Assembly (NCBI GenBank): GCA_030066015.1
Contig: JASJCL010000005.1
Location: forward strand, 1-64,000
DNA length: 64,000 nucleotides
Reading direction: 5' to 3'
Source: Desulfosarcinaceae bacterium
GTDB lineage: Bacteria > Desulfobacterota > Desulfobacteria > Desulfobacterales > Desulfosarcinaceae
The notes below the pieces were generated by a model, which was not told where the DNA came from, did no database searches, and saw only the letters and a list, made by a program, of their open reading frames with translations. Made by a program: the position numbers and the translations under genes. Below, piece by piece: positions 15,750-25,069 of this stretch (positions within the stretch are counted from its first letter, which is position 1; every line of letters begins with the position of its first letter).

Positions 15750-16736
15750 ATGGCCCGCGGAGATCAACTCGGCCGCCAATGGCACATCATCCAAACCCTC
15801 ATCGTCGCCCGTACCGGAAAAACGGTAGCGGATCTCTCCAGCGACCTGGATTGTCACCCCCGAACCGTCTACCGCGATCTGGAGGCGTTGGAGGCGGCCG
15901 GGTTCCCAATTTACACCGAGAGAGCCGGCGGTAAGAACTACTGGTATATTTTGGATGCCGCCAAACAGAAAATCCCGGTACCGTTCAGCCAACCCGAACT
16001 CATCGCACTCTACTTCTCGCGGCACCTCCTACAGGCCGGCATGGACTCGGTCTACACGGAGGCCCTGGAGAGCCTGTTCCTGAAAGTAAAGACCACGCTG
16101 GCACCGCGCTACGGGGCCTATCTGGAGCAGATCGAAGAGAGTCTGACCGTCGCCCCGCGGCCGGCCAAATCAACACCGGCGCCCGATCCCCTTTTCGAGA
16201 AGATCAGCGCGGCCATCGTCAGCAAGCTGAAGATCGAGATCGATTACTTCACCATGAGCCGCCGTCACCGCGGTCGGCGAAGCGTGGCGCCCTACAAGCT
16301 GCTTTTCTCCAAGGAAACCTTCTACCTCATCGGCTACTGCGATACACGCCGAGCGGTGCGGACCTTCTCCCTGGACCGAATGGAGAACTGCACGGTCACG
16401 CAGGTCACTTTCGAACCGCCGGATGCGCTCGCGCTGGCAGCGCTGATCGAGGGCAGTTTCGGTATCTACCAGGGCGAGCCCAGCCGTGTGAAAGTCCGCT
16501 TCAGTGCCGCCGTGGCAGGGTACATCGAAGAGAAGATATGGCACAACAGCCAGACAACCGAGCGCCAGAGCGATGGCAGTTTGATGTTTACGGCGCAGGT
16601 TGCCGGACTGGAGGAGATCAAGCATTGGATTTTGCGGTGGGGCGCCGAGGCCGAGGTTCTGGAACCGGTCAGGTTGCGGCAAGCGCTGGCCCATGAGGCG
16701 CAACGGATGGTATTGCGGTATTCGCAGGAGGATTAG
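15750..16736 (+). CDS. WYL-domain transcriptional regulator
   Basis: A 328-residue DNA-binding protein starting at the ATG at 15750, after TAGGAG. The N-terminal winged helix-turn-helix (residues about 8-60, TVADLSSDLDCHPRTVYRDLEALE) is of the DeoR/HTH_11 type. From about 150 comes a WYL ligand-binding domain (VAPYKLLFSKETFYLIGYC) and a C-terminal WCX extension ending ALAHEAQRMVLRY. WYL proteins sense nucleic acid or nucleotide ligands and control defence or stress genes in many bacteria, but no defence genes are next to this one. Nine bases separate it from the omega-amidase gene, with which it is probably co-transcribed. Confidence 0.9.
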   Translation: MARGDQLGRQWHIIQTLIVARTGKTVADLSSDLDCHPRTVYRDLEALEAAGFPIYTERAGGKNYWYILDAAKQKIPVPFSQPELIALYFSRHLLQAGMDSVYTEALESLFLKVKTTLAPRYGAYLEQIEESLTVAPRPAKSTPAPDPLFEKISAAIVSKLKIEIDYFTMSRRHRGRRSVAPYKLLFSKETFYLIGYCDTRRAVRTFSLDRMENCTVTQVTFEPPDALALAALIEGSFGIYQGEPSRVKVRFSAAVAGYIEEKIWHNSQTTERQSDGSLMFTAQVAGLEEIKHWILRWGAEAEVLEPVRLRQALAHEAQRMVLRYSQED

Positions 16737-16745
16737 TTCGAAGCC

Positions 16746-17531
16746 ATGGAATCGCTTCACGCCACCCTAATCCAGGCGGATTTGACCTGGGAGGACGGCG
16801 CCGCCAACCGGGACGCTCTCAGTCGGATGATCGCGTCGGTCGACGACCCCGGAGACCTCATCGTGCTGCCGGAAATGTTCGCCACTGGATTCAGCATGGC
16901 GCCCGAGGGGCTGGCCGAAACGATGACGGGGGAGAGCGTCCAGTGGCTGAGCCGGGTCGCCGCCGAGACCGGGGCGGCCGTCACCGGCAGCCTCATGATG
17001 GTCGATGCGAACCTTTATTACAATCGTCTCATTTGGATGACGCCCGACGGCAAGTTCCGCACGTATGACAAGAAGCATCTCTTCACCTACGCTGGAGAAG
17101 ATACGGTATACGCGGCCGGTACCCGTCCTTTGCAGGTCTCCCTGAAAGGTTGGCAGATCCGCCCCATGATCTGCTACGATCTTCGCTTTCCCGCCTGGGT
17201 GCGAAACCGGCGGCCGTATTACGATCTGGCCCTGTTCGTGGCCAACTGGCCAGCCGCGCGCGCCGACCACTGGCGCACCCTCCTCAAAGCACGGGCCATC
17301 GAAAACCAAAGCTACGTCATTGGCGTTAATCGCGTGGGCGAGGACGGCAACGGGCAGGTCTACAGCGGGGACTCCATGGTGGTCGATCCGGCGGGACGTA
17401 TCTGCTTCCATCGGGCGTTGGAACCCTGCGTTCACCGTCTCGAACTGGATCGTGAACTACTGCGAACATATCGGCGGGATTTCCCCGCACTGGCGGACGC
17501 AGACGACTTCTCGTGGCGGAAATCGGAATAA
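16746..17531 (+). CDS. Nitrilase-superfamily omega-amidase
   Basis: A 261-residue C-N hydrolase with the complete Glu-Lys-Cys triad: E43 in LPEMFATGFS, K109 in YDKKHLF and C143 in MICYDLRFP. The closest match in pattern is the YafV/MtnU/Nit2 omega-amidase branch, which hydrolyses alpha-ketoglutaramate or alpha-ketosuccinamate, the toxic products of glutamine or asparagine transaminases. A fitting aminotransferase lies 840 bases beyond its stop on the opposite strand (19528-18371). Together they can drive transamination of 4-methylthio-2-oxobutyrate to methionine irreversibly; this pairing is inferred from family knowledge. Confidence 0.85.
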   Translation: MESLHATLIQADLTWEDGAANRDALSRMIASVDDPGDLIVLPEMFATGFSMAPEGLAETMTGESVQWLSRVAAETGAAVTGSLMMVDANLYYNRLIWMTPDGKFRTYDKKHLFTYAGEDTVYAAGTRPLQVSLKGWQIRPMICYDLRFPAWVRNRRPYYDLALFVANWPAARADHWRTLLKARAIENQSYVIGVNRVGEDGNGQVYSGDSMVVDPAGRICFHRALEPCVHRLELDRELLRTYRRDFPALADADDFSWRKSE

Positions 17532-17566
17532 ATCCAACTATTGGGAAGATGGATCGACGCGATCCC

Positions 17567-17594
17567 CCCGCCCGCACCGATGTGGTCGGGCGGG
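17567..17594. terminator. Hairpin between convergent genes
   Basis: CCCGCCCG pairs with CGGGCGGG (8 bp), extended after one bulged base by ACC/GGT around a five-base loop. It lies 36 bases past the omega-amidase stop and about 75 bases past the stop of the convergent YSC84-like gene. No T-run on either side. Confidence 0.45.
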
Positions 17595-17671
17595 CTGTCC
17601 CAAGGCGGTCCAATGCGACCGTGGGGACGAAGTGTGTCCGCGCCACTCACCAGGGATGGGCCAGCGCATCC

Positions 17672-18256
17672 TCAGGGAGCGCTTAAAGGGGTGTAGGAGA
17701 ATTTCTGCCCACCAACGGTGGCCTCGTACATGAGCCCGCCCTTGGCGTGGATGAACACCGCCATACCCTTGTGGTAGCCAACCACGGCCTGCTTCCCCGT
17801 AGCGGGTCCGGCACTGGCCCCGGCGGTGGCGCCCTGGGTGCCGGCTTTCGCCTGCACGCCGGCTGTGATTGCCACTGCAGATGCCGTCGCATCGAATTCA
17901 AAGCTGCCGCTGGTGAACTCGTCGAAAGCGCGCTTGTCCTGGAAGAAGATAATTTGGCTGAAGGCCTGCCCCCCCGCCTGCAGGCCGATGGTGGCTTTTA
18001 CCAGGCTGGTCTCACCAACTGCTTGTGCCCCCCGGTAAACCCGCCCCTGGCCATAGGCGCCGCCGATCACAAAACCGCCTTTGCCGACAACGGGAAATAC
18101 GGCCCAACCGTAGGCGTCTTCAAAAAAGGGCTGCACCGTTTCCGACTTCTTGAAAATGGCCATGGTGTCGACGTACCGATCGGCATGAGCGCCGCTGACG
18201 CTGATCAGCAGCAGTGCCAGAGCGATGATCACTGAACCTGTTCGTTGCCACTTCAT
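17672..18256 (-). CDS. YSC84-family lipid-binding secreted protein
   Basis: A 194-residue protein starting at the ATG at 18256, eight bases after AAGGAG. A signal peptide (about 1-25, ending GAHA) is followed by the SYLF/YSC84 pattern: AYGWAVFPVVGKGGFVIGGAYGQG, TIGLQAGGQAFSQIIFF and a glycine-rich final third (KGMAVFIHAKGGLMYEATVGGQKFSY). Eukaryotic members bind phosphoinositides; bacterial ones are abundant in sulfate reducers and thought to associate with membrane lipids. The Ala/Thr/Gly-rich insert near residues 120-155 is typical. Monocistronic by position. Confidence 0.82.
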   Translation of the reverse strand: MKWQRTGSVIIALALLLISVSGAHADRYVDTMAIFKKSETVQPFFEDAYGWAVFPVVGKGGFVIGGAYGQGRVYRGAQAVGETSLVKATIGLQAGGQAFSQIIFFQDKRAFDEFTSGSFEFDATASAVAITAGVQAKAGTQGATAGASAGPATGKQAVVGYHKGMAVFIHAKGGLMYEATVGGQKFSYTPLSAP

Positions 18257-18370
18257 GGCGATGACTCCTTTGCCGTATAGGAAGTATATTGGCGGGCTCC
18301 GCACACCCGCAGTGGAATGGTAAGCGCCGAATCTCGCGCGTCAATCCTTTGTCGACCTCAGAGCGGCAAT

Positions 18371-19528
18371 TCAGGGATGTGTCGCCAATTTGCCCAACCG
18401 CTGGCCGGCCGCTTTCAATACAGCGGCATCCCTAGAAAAATGCAATCGTATTAGATGGTTAACAGGTTCATGAAAAAAACTGGAACCCGGAACGGCGGCT
18501 ACGCCGATCTCCTTTGCCATCCAGCGGCAAAAGGCCACATCGTCGGTCACACCGAATGCCGATACGTCCACCATTACATAATAGGCGCCCTGGGGAACGG
18601 TGTAGGTCAAACCGGCGCCGTCTAAATACCCCAAAAAAAGGTCCCGCTTCGCGATATAGTCGGCCGTCAAGGCGAGGTAGTAGTCCGAGGGCAGTTCAAG
18701 GGCTGTGACAGCGGCCTCCTGAAGTGGGGCCGCCGCCCCCACGGTGAGAAAGTCGTGCACCTTGCGTGCCCCGGCGATGACGCGTTGATGCGCTATCACG
18801 TAGCCCAGCCGCCAGCCCGTCATGTTATAGGTTTTGGAAAGGGAACTGCACGAAATGGTGCGTTCGAACATCTCCGGCAGAGCGGCAATGTAATGGTGTC
18901 GGTGCGGCGGGTAGACGATATGCTCGTATACCTCGTCGGTAATGACGAAGGCGTCGAACTCCTTGGCCAGGTCGGCGATGATCGTCAACTCTTCCAGGGA
19001 GAAGACCTTCCCGGACGGGTTGGCCGGATTGCAGAGGACGATGGCCTTCGGTTGCTGCAAAAAAGCGCGCCGAAGTTCTTTTGGGTCGAAACCGAAGTCA
19101 GGCGGGTGCAGCGGCACATAGATGGGCTCCGCACCACTGAGAATGGTGTCGGCACCATAATTCTCATAGTACGGGGAGAAGATGATGACCTTATCTCCGG
19201 GATTGCAGGCCGTCATCATGGCCGTCATCATCGCTTCGGTGCTACCGCAGGTCACCACCACGTGTGTATCGGCCTCAAGATCCAACCCCATCCAATGGCG
19301 CTGCTTTTTTACCAGTGCTTCACGAAAGCGGGGCGCGCCCCAGGTAACGGCATACTGGTGGGGGCCCTCGGCCATGGCCCGTTTACCGGCGGCCAGAACC
19401 TCCGGCGGTGGATCCGCATCGGGAAAGCCCTGGGAGAGGTTGATGGCATCAAACTGGTGGGCCACGCGCGTCATTTCGCGAATGACGGATTCGGTAAAAT
19501 GGGAGAGGCGCTGGGCGGTGGCGGGCAT
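18371..19528 (-). CDS. PLP aminotransferase, class I/II (glutamine transaminase/MtnE-like)
   Basis: A 385-residue fold-type I aminotransferase. The ATG at 19528, four bases after GGAGG, gives the family N-terminus; a longer open frame upstream is not homologous. PLP contacts: CNPANPSGK, ITDEVYEH (D198, Y201) and the Schiff-base lysine K232 in SSLSKTYNMTGWRLGY, with the final substrate Arg in IRLHFS. The sequence style (INLSQGFPD, QYAVTWGAPRFREAL) is that of the YbdL/kynurenine-glutamine transaminase branch, acting on methionine, glutamine and aromatic amino acids. The omega-amidase at 16746 is the expected partner enzyme. Substrate preference cannot be fixed from sequence. Confidence 0.88.
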   Translation of the reverse strand: MPATAQRLSHFTESVIREMTRVAHQFDAINLSQGFPDADPPPEVLAAGKRAMAEGPHQYAVTWGAPRFREALVKKQRHWMGLDLEADTHVVVTCGSTEAMMTAMMTACNPGDKVIIFSPYYENYGADTILSGAEPIYVPLHPPDFGFDPKELRRAFLQQPKAIVLCNPANPSGKVFSLEELTIIADLAKEFDAFVITDEVYEHIVYPPHRHHYIAALPEMFERTISCSSLSKTYNMTGWRLGYVIAHQRVIAGARKVHDFLTVGAAAPLQEAAVTALELPSDYYLALTADYIAKRDLFLGYLDGAGLTYTVPQGAYYVMVDVSAFGVTDDVAFCRWMAKEIGVAAVPGSSFFHEPVNHLIRLHFSRDAAVLKAAGQRLGKLATHP

Positions 19529-19859
19529 GCTTCCTCCGAGTATAGAAAAGCCGGCGAACAAGGGGATTATTGGATATGGATCGTCTCGACTTGAAACTTG
19601 GGTATACGCGATGGGGGAATGGTTCGCAAGTTTTCGCTGCGGGCAATCGGGTCGGCCGCATGCCCTCTGCGGTTGGCCCCTTGTCGGTGTGCCAAGGACC
19701 CGCCGACTGATCGAAGTTGGAGCGGTCGATGCCGGACAGCGCTGCAACGGCATCTCACGGAACGAATGGGCCGCCGCTATCACTGGGGCCTGTCACCCTA
19801 CCAGAAGCGGTGCGACACGCTCCTGAGCCGGTATCCCCAGATGGTGGCCGAGAGCGGAT
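19529..19859. other. Intergenic stretch upstream of the aminotransferase
   Basis: About 330 bases with no clear gene. A plus-strand frame around 19720-19903 reads RRYHWGLSPYQKRCDTLLSRYPQMVAESG and might be the decayed front of the M23 peptidase remnant that follows, but this is weak. The minus-strand promoter of the aminotransferase must lie here; no boxes are obvious. Confidence 0.35.
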
Positions 19860-20189
19860 ATGAAGGCGGTGAGGGCAACTACGGGGGTGGGTCCGGAACA
19901 TAGGCCCGAGGTGGGTGAGCGCACCTGTGCACGCTTTTTCGGCTCATACGGCCATCCGAACAGGGACCGCCTGCCCAGGGCAGGTGACCGCTACGCCGCT
20001 GGTGAGGGCTTCGCTGAGATCGGCGATTTCCACGAAAACGGCAACTGGTTTTACCATATCCATCTTCAGGTGCTCACCGAGTTGGGCCTGTCCCGCGGCG
20101 ACCTCTCCAACGGGTATTGTGTCGAAGAGGACCTCGGAGCGATCAACGACATCTGCCCCTCCCCCATCCCGCTTTTCAGACGCACCTAA
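19860..20189 (+). pseudogene. C-terminal remnant of an M23-family metallopeptidase
   Basis: An open frame of about 109 codons whose last 75 residues look like the end of an M23 (LytM-type) peptidoglycan endopeptidase: SYGH, then AGEGFAEIGDFHENGNW, the active-site HxH in YHIHLQVLTELG, and a final CPSPIPLFRRT. The upstream HxxxD metal half and most of the domain are missing. A second frame just upstream (reading SAPVHAFSA) looks like the broken SAPxxG strand, suggesting a frameshift and internal deletion. Its stop overlaps the stop of the convergent iorB. A short functional protein is unlikely. Confidence 0.5.
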
Positions 20190-20752
20190 TCCAAAAAAAG
20201 TTTGCGGTTGCTCGCCAGCATCCCACCGGTCATAAGGTCATCCATGGCCTGGAGATAGTCGGCCTGCGAGATGCCGGGGACGAGGCCCTCTTGATGGATG
20301 GTCTTTAGCACCCGCATATTCTGCTGTCGGGCGTCGGTCAAATCTGGATCATGCACGCTGACCAGGCGTACCTGGCGCTCCTGGCAGGCGGCCGCCAGAT
20401 CTTCCGCGGAGATCTCTGCGGCCTCGCCGGTCCGCACGCCCAGCGGCTGCCACACCGTATCGTAATAGATCAGGGTGCCCCCGGGCCGCGCGGCCGAATC
20501 CAGGCCGCGCATGGCCTCATGCCGTTCCAACGACACCACCAGATCGGCCTGATGGCCGGGGATCAGCGGCGTGCCGGCGGCGATCCCGAGGCGGATCTGG
20601 GACACCACCACCCCGCCGCGTTGGGCCAGGCCGTGGGTATCCACCGCCACCGCGGACTGACCGCTGTGATCGGCGGCCCGAAGGATGATTTCGCTGAGCA
20701 GGCCGATCCCCTGTCCGCCAACGCCGATGAGGTAGATGTTGAAGGTGGTCAT
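20186..20752 (-). CDS. iorB: Indolepyruvate ferredoxin oxidoreductase, beta subunit
   Basis: A 188-residue gamma-domain subunit of a 2-oxoacid:ferredoxin oxidoreductase. The ATG at 20752 overlaps the iorA stop (ATGA), and GAGGAGG lies seven bases upstream, so translation is coupled to iorA. Motifs: IYLIGVGGQGIGLLSEII for the CoA/gamma domain and THGLAQRGGVVVSQIR. With IorA it oxidises aryl pyruvates (indolepyruvate, phenylpyruvate) to aryl-acetyl-CoA, reducing ferredoxin during anaerobic aromatic amino acid degradation, or works in reverse. Confidence 0.93.
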   Translation of the reverse strand: MTTFNIYLIGVGGQGIGLLSEIILRAADHSGQSAVAVDTHGLAQRGGVVVSQIRLGIAAGTPLIPGHQADLVVSLERHEAMRGLDSAARPGGTLIYYDTVWQPLGVRTGEAAEISAEDLAAACQERQVRLVSVHDPDLTDARQQNMRVLKTIHQEGLVPGISQADYLQAMDDLMTGGMLASNRKLFLD

Positions 20753-22638
20753 GGCGGGTCCTCCTCGGTGGATCGGATCTGGGGTTTGGTGATGGCCTCC
20801 ACTGGGCAGGTCTGACGGCAGGAGGCGTCGCCGATGCAGAGGTCGGGGTTGACGCTCACCCGCCCATCGGCATGCCGCACAAAGCTGGGGCAACCGAACC
20901 GGGCGACGCAGGCATGACTTTGGACGCAGCTCTCCTGGTCTACGCCGACTTGCCGTAACTGATAGTTGGGCCTGCGGCGTTGCTCACGGGTGAACTTGAG
21001 CATGCAGGGATGTCGGGCGATGACGACGCTGAAGCCCTTCACCGCGAGGGCCTCCTGCAGGCGCCGCCCCAGTTCGGCCTGCTGGTATGTATCCACCTCG
21101 AAGATGGCCTCGATTCCGAATCCCTGCAGCACCTGGCGAAGGGGGATCCCCACCGTTTCGGTGTTGAAGTTGCGGCCGGAGGCGGCGTGGTCCTGGTGGC
21201 CCGTCATGGCCGTCGTGCCGTTCTCCATGAGAATGAGGGTCAGGTTGTGACGGTTGAAGAGGGCGTTGACGACCCCCGGCAGGGCCGCATGAAAGAAGGT
21301 GGAGTCGCCCATGAAGGCCACGACCCGCCTGGTCTGGTTGAACAGCCCCAATCCGCTGCCCATCGCGGTCGAGGCCCCCATGCACATGAGTAGCTGCCCC
21401 ATTTCGTAGGGCGGCAGGTAGCCCAGGGTATGGCAGCCGATATCGGCGACGGTGATGTCGGCGTCGGCCAGCACCGCCTTGATAGCGTGGAAGGCGCTGC
21501 GATGGCCGCAGCCGGGGCACATCTGGGCCGGTCGCTCAGGGACGCTGAGGGGTGCTGGCGTTGATGCCGCGGGAACCACATCGGGCCAGACCTGGTACAG
21601 GAGGTGCCGCACCTTGTCCGGTGTATACTCGCCCATCCAGGCGGCTTGATCCGTTTTGCCGGTGATCTTGGTCCGGAGGCCGGCATCGAAGGCCAGGGAT
21701 TTGATCTCCATCTCCATGAGGTTGTCCAACTCCTCGAGCACGAAAACCTCTTCGTGAGTGGCGAGAAAGTCGCGCACCGTCTCTCTGGCCAATGGATAGG
21801 AGAGGGCCAGTTTGAGGACCTCGGGCGTGTCCTCGGTTTCCGCCAGAACGGCTTCGGCGGACAAAGCGGTCAGGCCGGTGGTAATGATGCCCCGCCGCTT
21901 GGAGGTGCCGCTGACCCGATTGAGGGCGGTGGTCTCTGCAAAGGTGCGCACGGCGGACAACCTCTCCAGGGCCCGCTCTTTCATGGGGAAGACGTTGGCC
22001 GCTATGGGAATGTAGGGGCCGTTGGCCGGATCGAAGCGGGGCGTGTCATCACGCGGGTGGGGCCGCCAGGCGTCGAAAGCGAGTTTCGCCTTGGCGTGGC
22101 AGACATGGGTTGTGAGACGCAGAATCACGGGCATATGCTGCGTCCGGGCGAGCTTGGCGGCGGCCTTGTAGAAGGTGTAAGCCTCACCCGGGTCCGCCGG
22201 TTCGAATACCGGCGTGTAGCTGAGCTGGGCGTAGTGCCGATTGTCCTGCTCGTTCTGGGAGGAATTGGCCCCGGGATCATCGCCCAGGATGACGACCAGG
22301 CCACCGATGATGTTCATCAGACTCAATTGTACGAAGGTGTCGGCGGCCACGTTCAAGCCGACGCTCTTGAAGAAGACCGCCGCCAGGTGCCCATTGACGG
22401 CAGCGCCGTAGGCCACTTCGGTGGCCACCTTCTCATTCGTGGAGAATTCAAAGTAAAAGGGGCGCTCATCCGGCGGGATGCTGGCGATGGCCGCGGCAAT
22501 TTCGGGTGTCGGCGAGCCGGGATAGGAGGTAACGACACGGGTCCCGGTCTCAATCATGGCCCGCACCAAGGCTGTGTTCCCCATGACGATTTCACTGAAT
22601 GGGGGACGCGTCAGCAACATGTTGCCCATCTTCTTCAT
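20749..22638 (-). CDS. iorA: Indolepyruvate ferredoxin oxidoreductase, alpha subunit
   Basis: A 629-residue subunit from the ATG at 22638 (AAAGGAG nine bases before). It contains the alpha domain (TSYPGSPTPEIA, FFKSVGLNVAAD), a thiamine diphosphate domain (CPGCGHRSAFHAIK, then GCHTLGYLPPYEMGQ and MGDSTFFHAALPGVVNA) and a C-terminal ferredoxin segment with Cys groups CVQSHACVARFGC and CIGDASCRQTCP, enough for 4Fe-4S clusters although the first group is irregular. Cytoplasmic and oxygen sensitive. Two-gene operon with iorB; no acyl-CoA synthetase directly adjoins, though one is present at 48763. Confidence 0.95.
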   Translation of the reverse strand: MKKMGNMLLTRPPFSEIVMGNTALVRAMIETGTRVVTSYPGSPTPEIAAAIASIPPDERPFYFEFSTNEKVATEVAYGAAVNGHLAAVFFKSVGLNVAADTFVQLSLMNIIGGLVVILGDDPGANSSQNEQDNRHYAQLSYTPVFEPADPGEAYTFYKAAAKLARTQHMPVILRLTTHVCHAKAKLAFDAWRPHPRDDTPRFDPANGPYIPIAANVFPMKERALERLSAVRTFAETTALNRVSGTSKRRGIITTGLTALSAEAVLAETEDTPEVLKLALSYPLARETVRDFLATHEEVFVLEELDNLMEMEIKSLAFDAGLRTKITGKTDQAAWMGEYTPDKVRHLLYQVWPDVVPAASTPAPLSVPERPAQMCPGCGHRSAFHAIKAVLADADITVADIGCHTLGYLPPYEMGQLLMCMGASTAMGSGLGLFNQTRRVVAFMGDSTFFHAALPGVVNALFNRHNLTLILMENGTTAMTGHQDHAASGRNFNTETVGIPLRQVLQGFGIEAIFEVDTYQQAELGRRLQEALAVKGFSVVIARHPCMLKFTREQRRRPNYQLRQVGVDQESCVQSHACVARFGCPSFVRHADGRVSVNPDLCIGDASCRQTCPVEAITKPQIRSTEEDPP

Positions 22639-22765
22639 GGCAGGGGTCTCCTTTCCCGGTGGGCTGGCGGTCTGCGGAACCGAGCGGGGGGCCGAACCGT
22701 GGGTCCGATTGCCCGAGCGCACATATCATATCAAAAAAATGGAAAAAGTTCGAATCGCGGGCAGG

Positions 22766-25048
22766 CTAGCGGATCAATTCGCGGCGGACGGTCGTGGCCA
22801 GCTTTTCCAAGGAGTAGGGCTTTTTCAGGTAGGCGCCGGCACCGCGATCCAGGGCTGCCTGAACACGCTCGGTCTGCGAATAACCGCTGGCGATGACGAC
22901 TTTGATGCCGGGCCGACGCTTCGACAGGCGGGTAAAGGTTTCGAGACCATCGATACCGGGATCCATGATCATATCGAGTATCACCAGGTCGACCGCCTCC
23001 TTCTCAACGAAGGCCACCGCGGCCTCACCACTGGGCACCGTGGTCACTTGGTAGTCCAGGCGGGACAGCATCTGATCTGCCAGATCACGCTGCTCGGGGA
23101 CATCATCCACGACCAGAATATGTTCTCCCTTACCCTTGTACTGCTTCAGATCGAAGTCAACTCTTTTTGCCAATGCTTCGCGTGTCGCAGGGAGGTATAG
23201 CGTGAAGACGGTGCCCTTGCCTTGGGTGCTGGATACGTCGATGTAGCCCTTGTGATCCTTGACCGTTCCCCACACCACGGCCATGCCAAGGCCAGTGCCG
23301 CTGCGCCCCATAACCTTCTTGGTAAAAAAGGGTTCGAAAATGTGCTCGAGATCCTCTGGTGATATGCCCTCGCCGGTATCGGTGACCGTCATGGTGGCGT
23401 ATTCCCCCGTGGCCACCCGATCATATCCCCTCAGGGGCTGGTCCACGTAGCGATTCTCGGTCGAGATCACCACCGTGCCCGTGCCCTGGATCGCTTCGGA
23501 GGCATTGGAGACCAAGTTCATGACGGTTTTGGCCAGATGGAGGGCGGATCCCTTGACATTGAGCAGGTCCGACGCCAGGTGGGTTTCCACGCGGATATGG
23601 GGATGAAAGCGGCACAATTTCTGAAAAACGGGGGTCTTCAGATACTCCTCCACAATAATATTCAGATTGACCACCTCGTTGACCACCACCCCGCGGCGTG
23701 CCAGGGTGAGCAGGTCCTGGACGATGGCCGCCGCGCGTTCACCCGATTGCTTGATCGCCGCCAGGGAGCCAATCATGGGACTATCCGCCGACAGGTCCAT
23801 GAGCAACATGTCCGGATAACCCACGATGGCGGAGAGAATGTTGTTGAGGTCGTGGGCCACACCGCCGGCCAGTGTCCCCAGGGCCTCCATCTTCTCCGCC
23901 CGTTGCAGGCGGGCCTCCAAGGCCCGCTCCTTGGTGCGGTCCTCGGCCAGTACCTGGGTCAGCGGCTCGCCGTCGATTTCGAGATGGCTGAGCGTCAGGC
24001 GGGCGTCATAGCAGCTGCCGTCCACGCGTCGCCATTCAACATCAAAGGCCACCAGGGCATTCCGGGTGGTCAGCTTCTCCTGGATCACCTCACTGTCGGT
24101 GCCACGACTGCATAGGTCTGTCAGACAGACCTGTTCCAGTCTCGCTCGGGAGCAGCCGACAAGGGTCAGCAAGGCGCCATTGCCCTCCTTGAAACGTCCC
24201 TGGCGATCCACCAAACCGATGCCCAGCAGGGCGTTTTCGAACAGACTGCGAAAACGTTTTTCCGAGGTTTCCAATGCGGAGAACAGATCCCTCAGATCGG
24301 CGTCCTTCCGTTCGAGCCTGGCCTGCATGCTGTTGAAGGCGTTCACCAAGCGCCCGATCTCATCCTGACGGCCGCTGGGCAGCGGCTGGTAGTGTCCTTC
24401 GGCGACGCCCTCGGTGGCCGTCATGAGCTTGCGGATGGGGCGGCCGATAAAGCGTCGAAAGGCGATCAGGAGGGTGATGATGAGCAGGGTCAAGCTGCCG
24501 ACGACGATAATGGTCACGATCCGTCTGGCCAGTCGAATCGGTGCCAGATAGTCTTCTTCGGTGATGTAGCTGACGACGTCCCAGTCCCAAAAGGGGAAGT
24601 ATCGCAGATGCACGCGCAGATCGCCGGATCCGAAATTCTGACGGCTGATGTCTCGGGGCAGGCGCCTGAATTCGGGGAATCGGGGATTCGGATGACCACC
24701 GGCGATGGAGTCCGCCACGATCTGCCGATTCCCCTCGACCACCATGAGATGGATATGATCGAAGTTGCGGCTGATGGCCCGAATCTCGGCCAGGGTTTCC
24801 TCCTTGACGGCCTGGCGAATCTCGGCGTCCTCCTCAAGCCGTAAATCGAGCAGGTAATTGAATCCATTGTCGCAGACAGCGATGCTCAACCGGGATGCCA
24901 GACGCAGGTCGTTGTCGACTTGGTTGGTATAGTGGGTGTGCAGCGGCGGGAGCGCGAACGCCAGCAGAACGACGCCCAATAGCAGTCCCATACCCAGAAC
25001 GGGAAACACAATCAGGTAGATGAGATGACGGTGTGGATCCAATTGCAC
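22766..25048 (-). CDS. Hybrid sensor histidine kinase (HAMP-PAS-HisKA-HATPase-REC)
   Basis: A 760-residue hybrid kinase starting at the GTG at 25048, six bases after GGGAAG. Helices at 9-33 and about 177-197 enclose a periplasmic domain of 140 residues, probably Cache-like (FDHIHLMVVEGNRQIVADS). Then HAMP (about 198-250), PAS (265-375), HisKA with H399 in GGVAHDLNNILSAIVGY, HATPase (about 500-630, DTGEGI and GTGLGMAVVWG) and a receiver with D692 in VILDMIMDPG. The NtrB-like H box is typical of delta-proteobacterial kinases. It sits 21 bases after the binding-protein gene, so the two probably form one sensory unit. No separate output regulator is nearby. Confidence 0.93.
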   Translation of the reverse strand: MQLDPHRHLIYLIVFPVLGMGLLLGVVLLAFALPPLHTHYTNQVDNDLRLASRLSIAVCDNGFNYLLDLRLEEDAEIRQAVKEETLAEIRAISRNFDHIHLMVVEGNRQIVADSIAGGHPNPRFPEFRRLPRDISRQNFGSGDLRVHLRYFPFWDWDVVSYITEEDYLAPIRLARRIVTIIVVGSLTLLIITLLIAFRRFIGRPIRKLMTATEGVAEGHYQPLPSGRQDEIGRLVNAFNSMQARLERKDADLRDLFSALETSEKRFRSLFENALLGIGLVDRQGRFKEGNGALLTLVGCSRARLEQVCLTDLCSRGTDSEVIQEKLTTRNALVAFDVEWRRVDGSCYDARLTLSHLEIDGEPLTQVLAEDRTKERALEARLQRAEKMEALGTLAGGVAHDLNNILSAIVGYPDMLLMDLSADSPMIGSLAAIKQSGERAAAIVQDLLTLARRGVVVNEVVNLNIIVEEYLKTPVFQKLCRFHPHIRVETHLASDLLNVKGSALHLAKTVMNLVSNASEAIQGTGTVVISTENRYVDQPLRGYDRVATGEYATMTVTDTGEGISPEDLEHIFEPFFTKKVMGRSGTGLGMAVVWGTVKDHKGYIDVSSTQGKGTVFTLYLPATREALAKRVDFDLKQYKGKGEHILVVDDVPEQRDLADQMLSRLDYQVTTVPSGEAAVAFVEKEAVDLVILDMIMDPGIDGLETFTRLSKRRPGIKVVIASGYSQTERVQAALDRGAGAYLKKPYSLEKLATTVRRELIR

Positions 25049-25069
25049 TGGTGTCTTCCCGCTAAGTCG

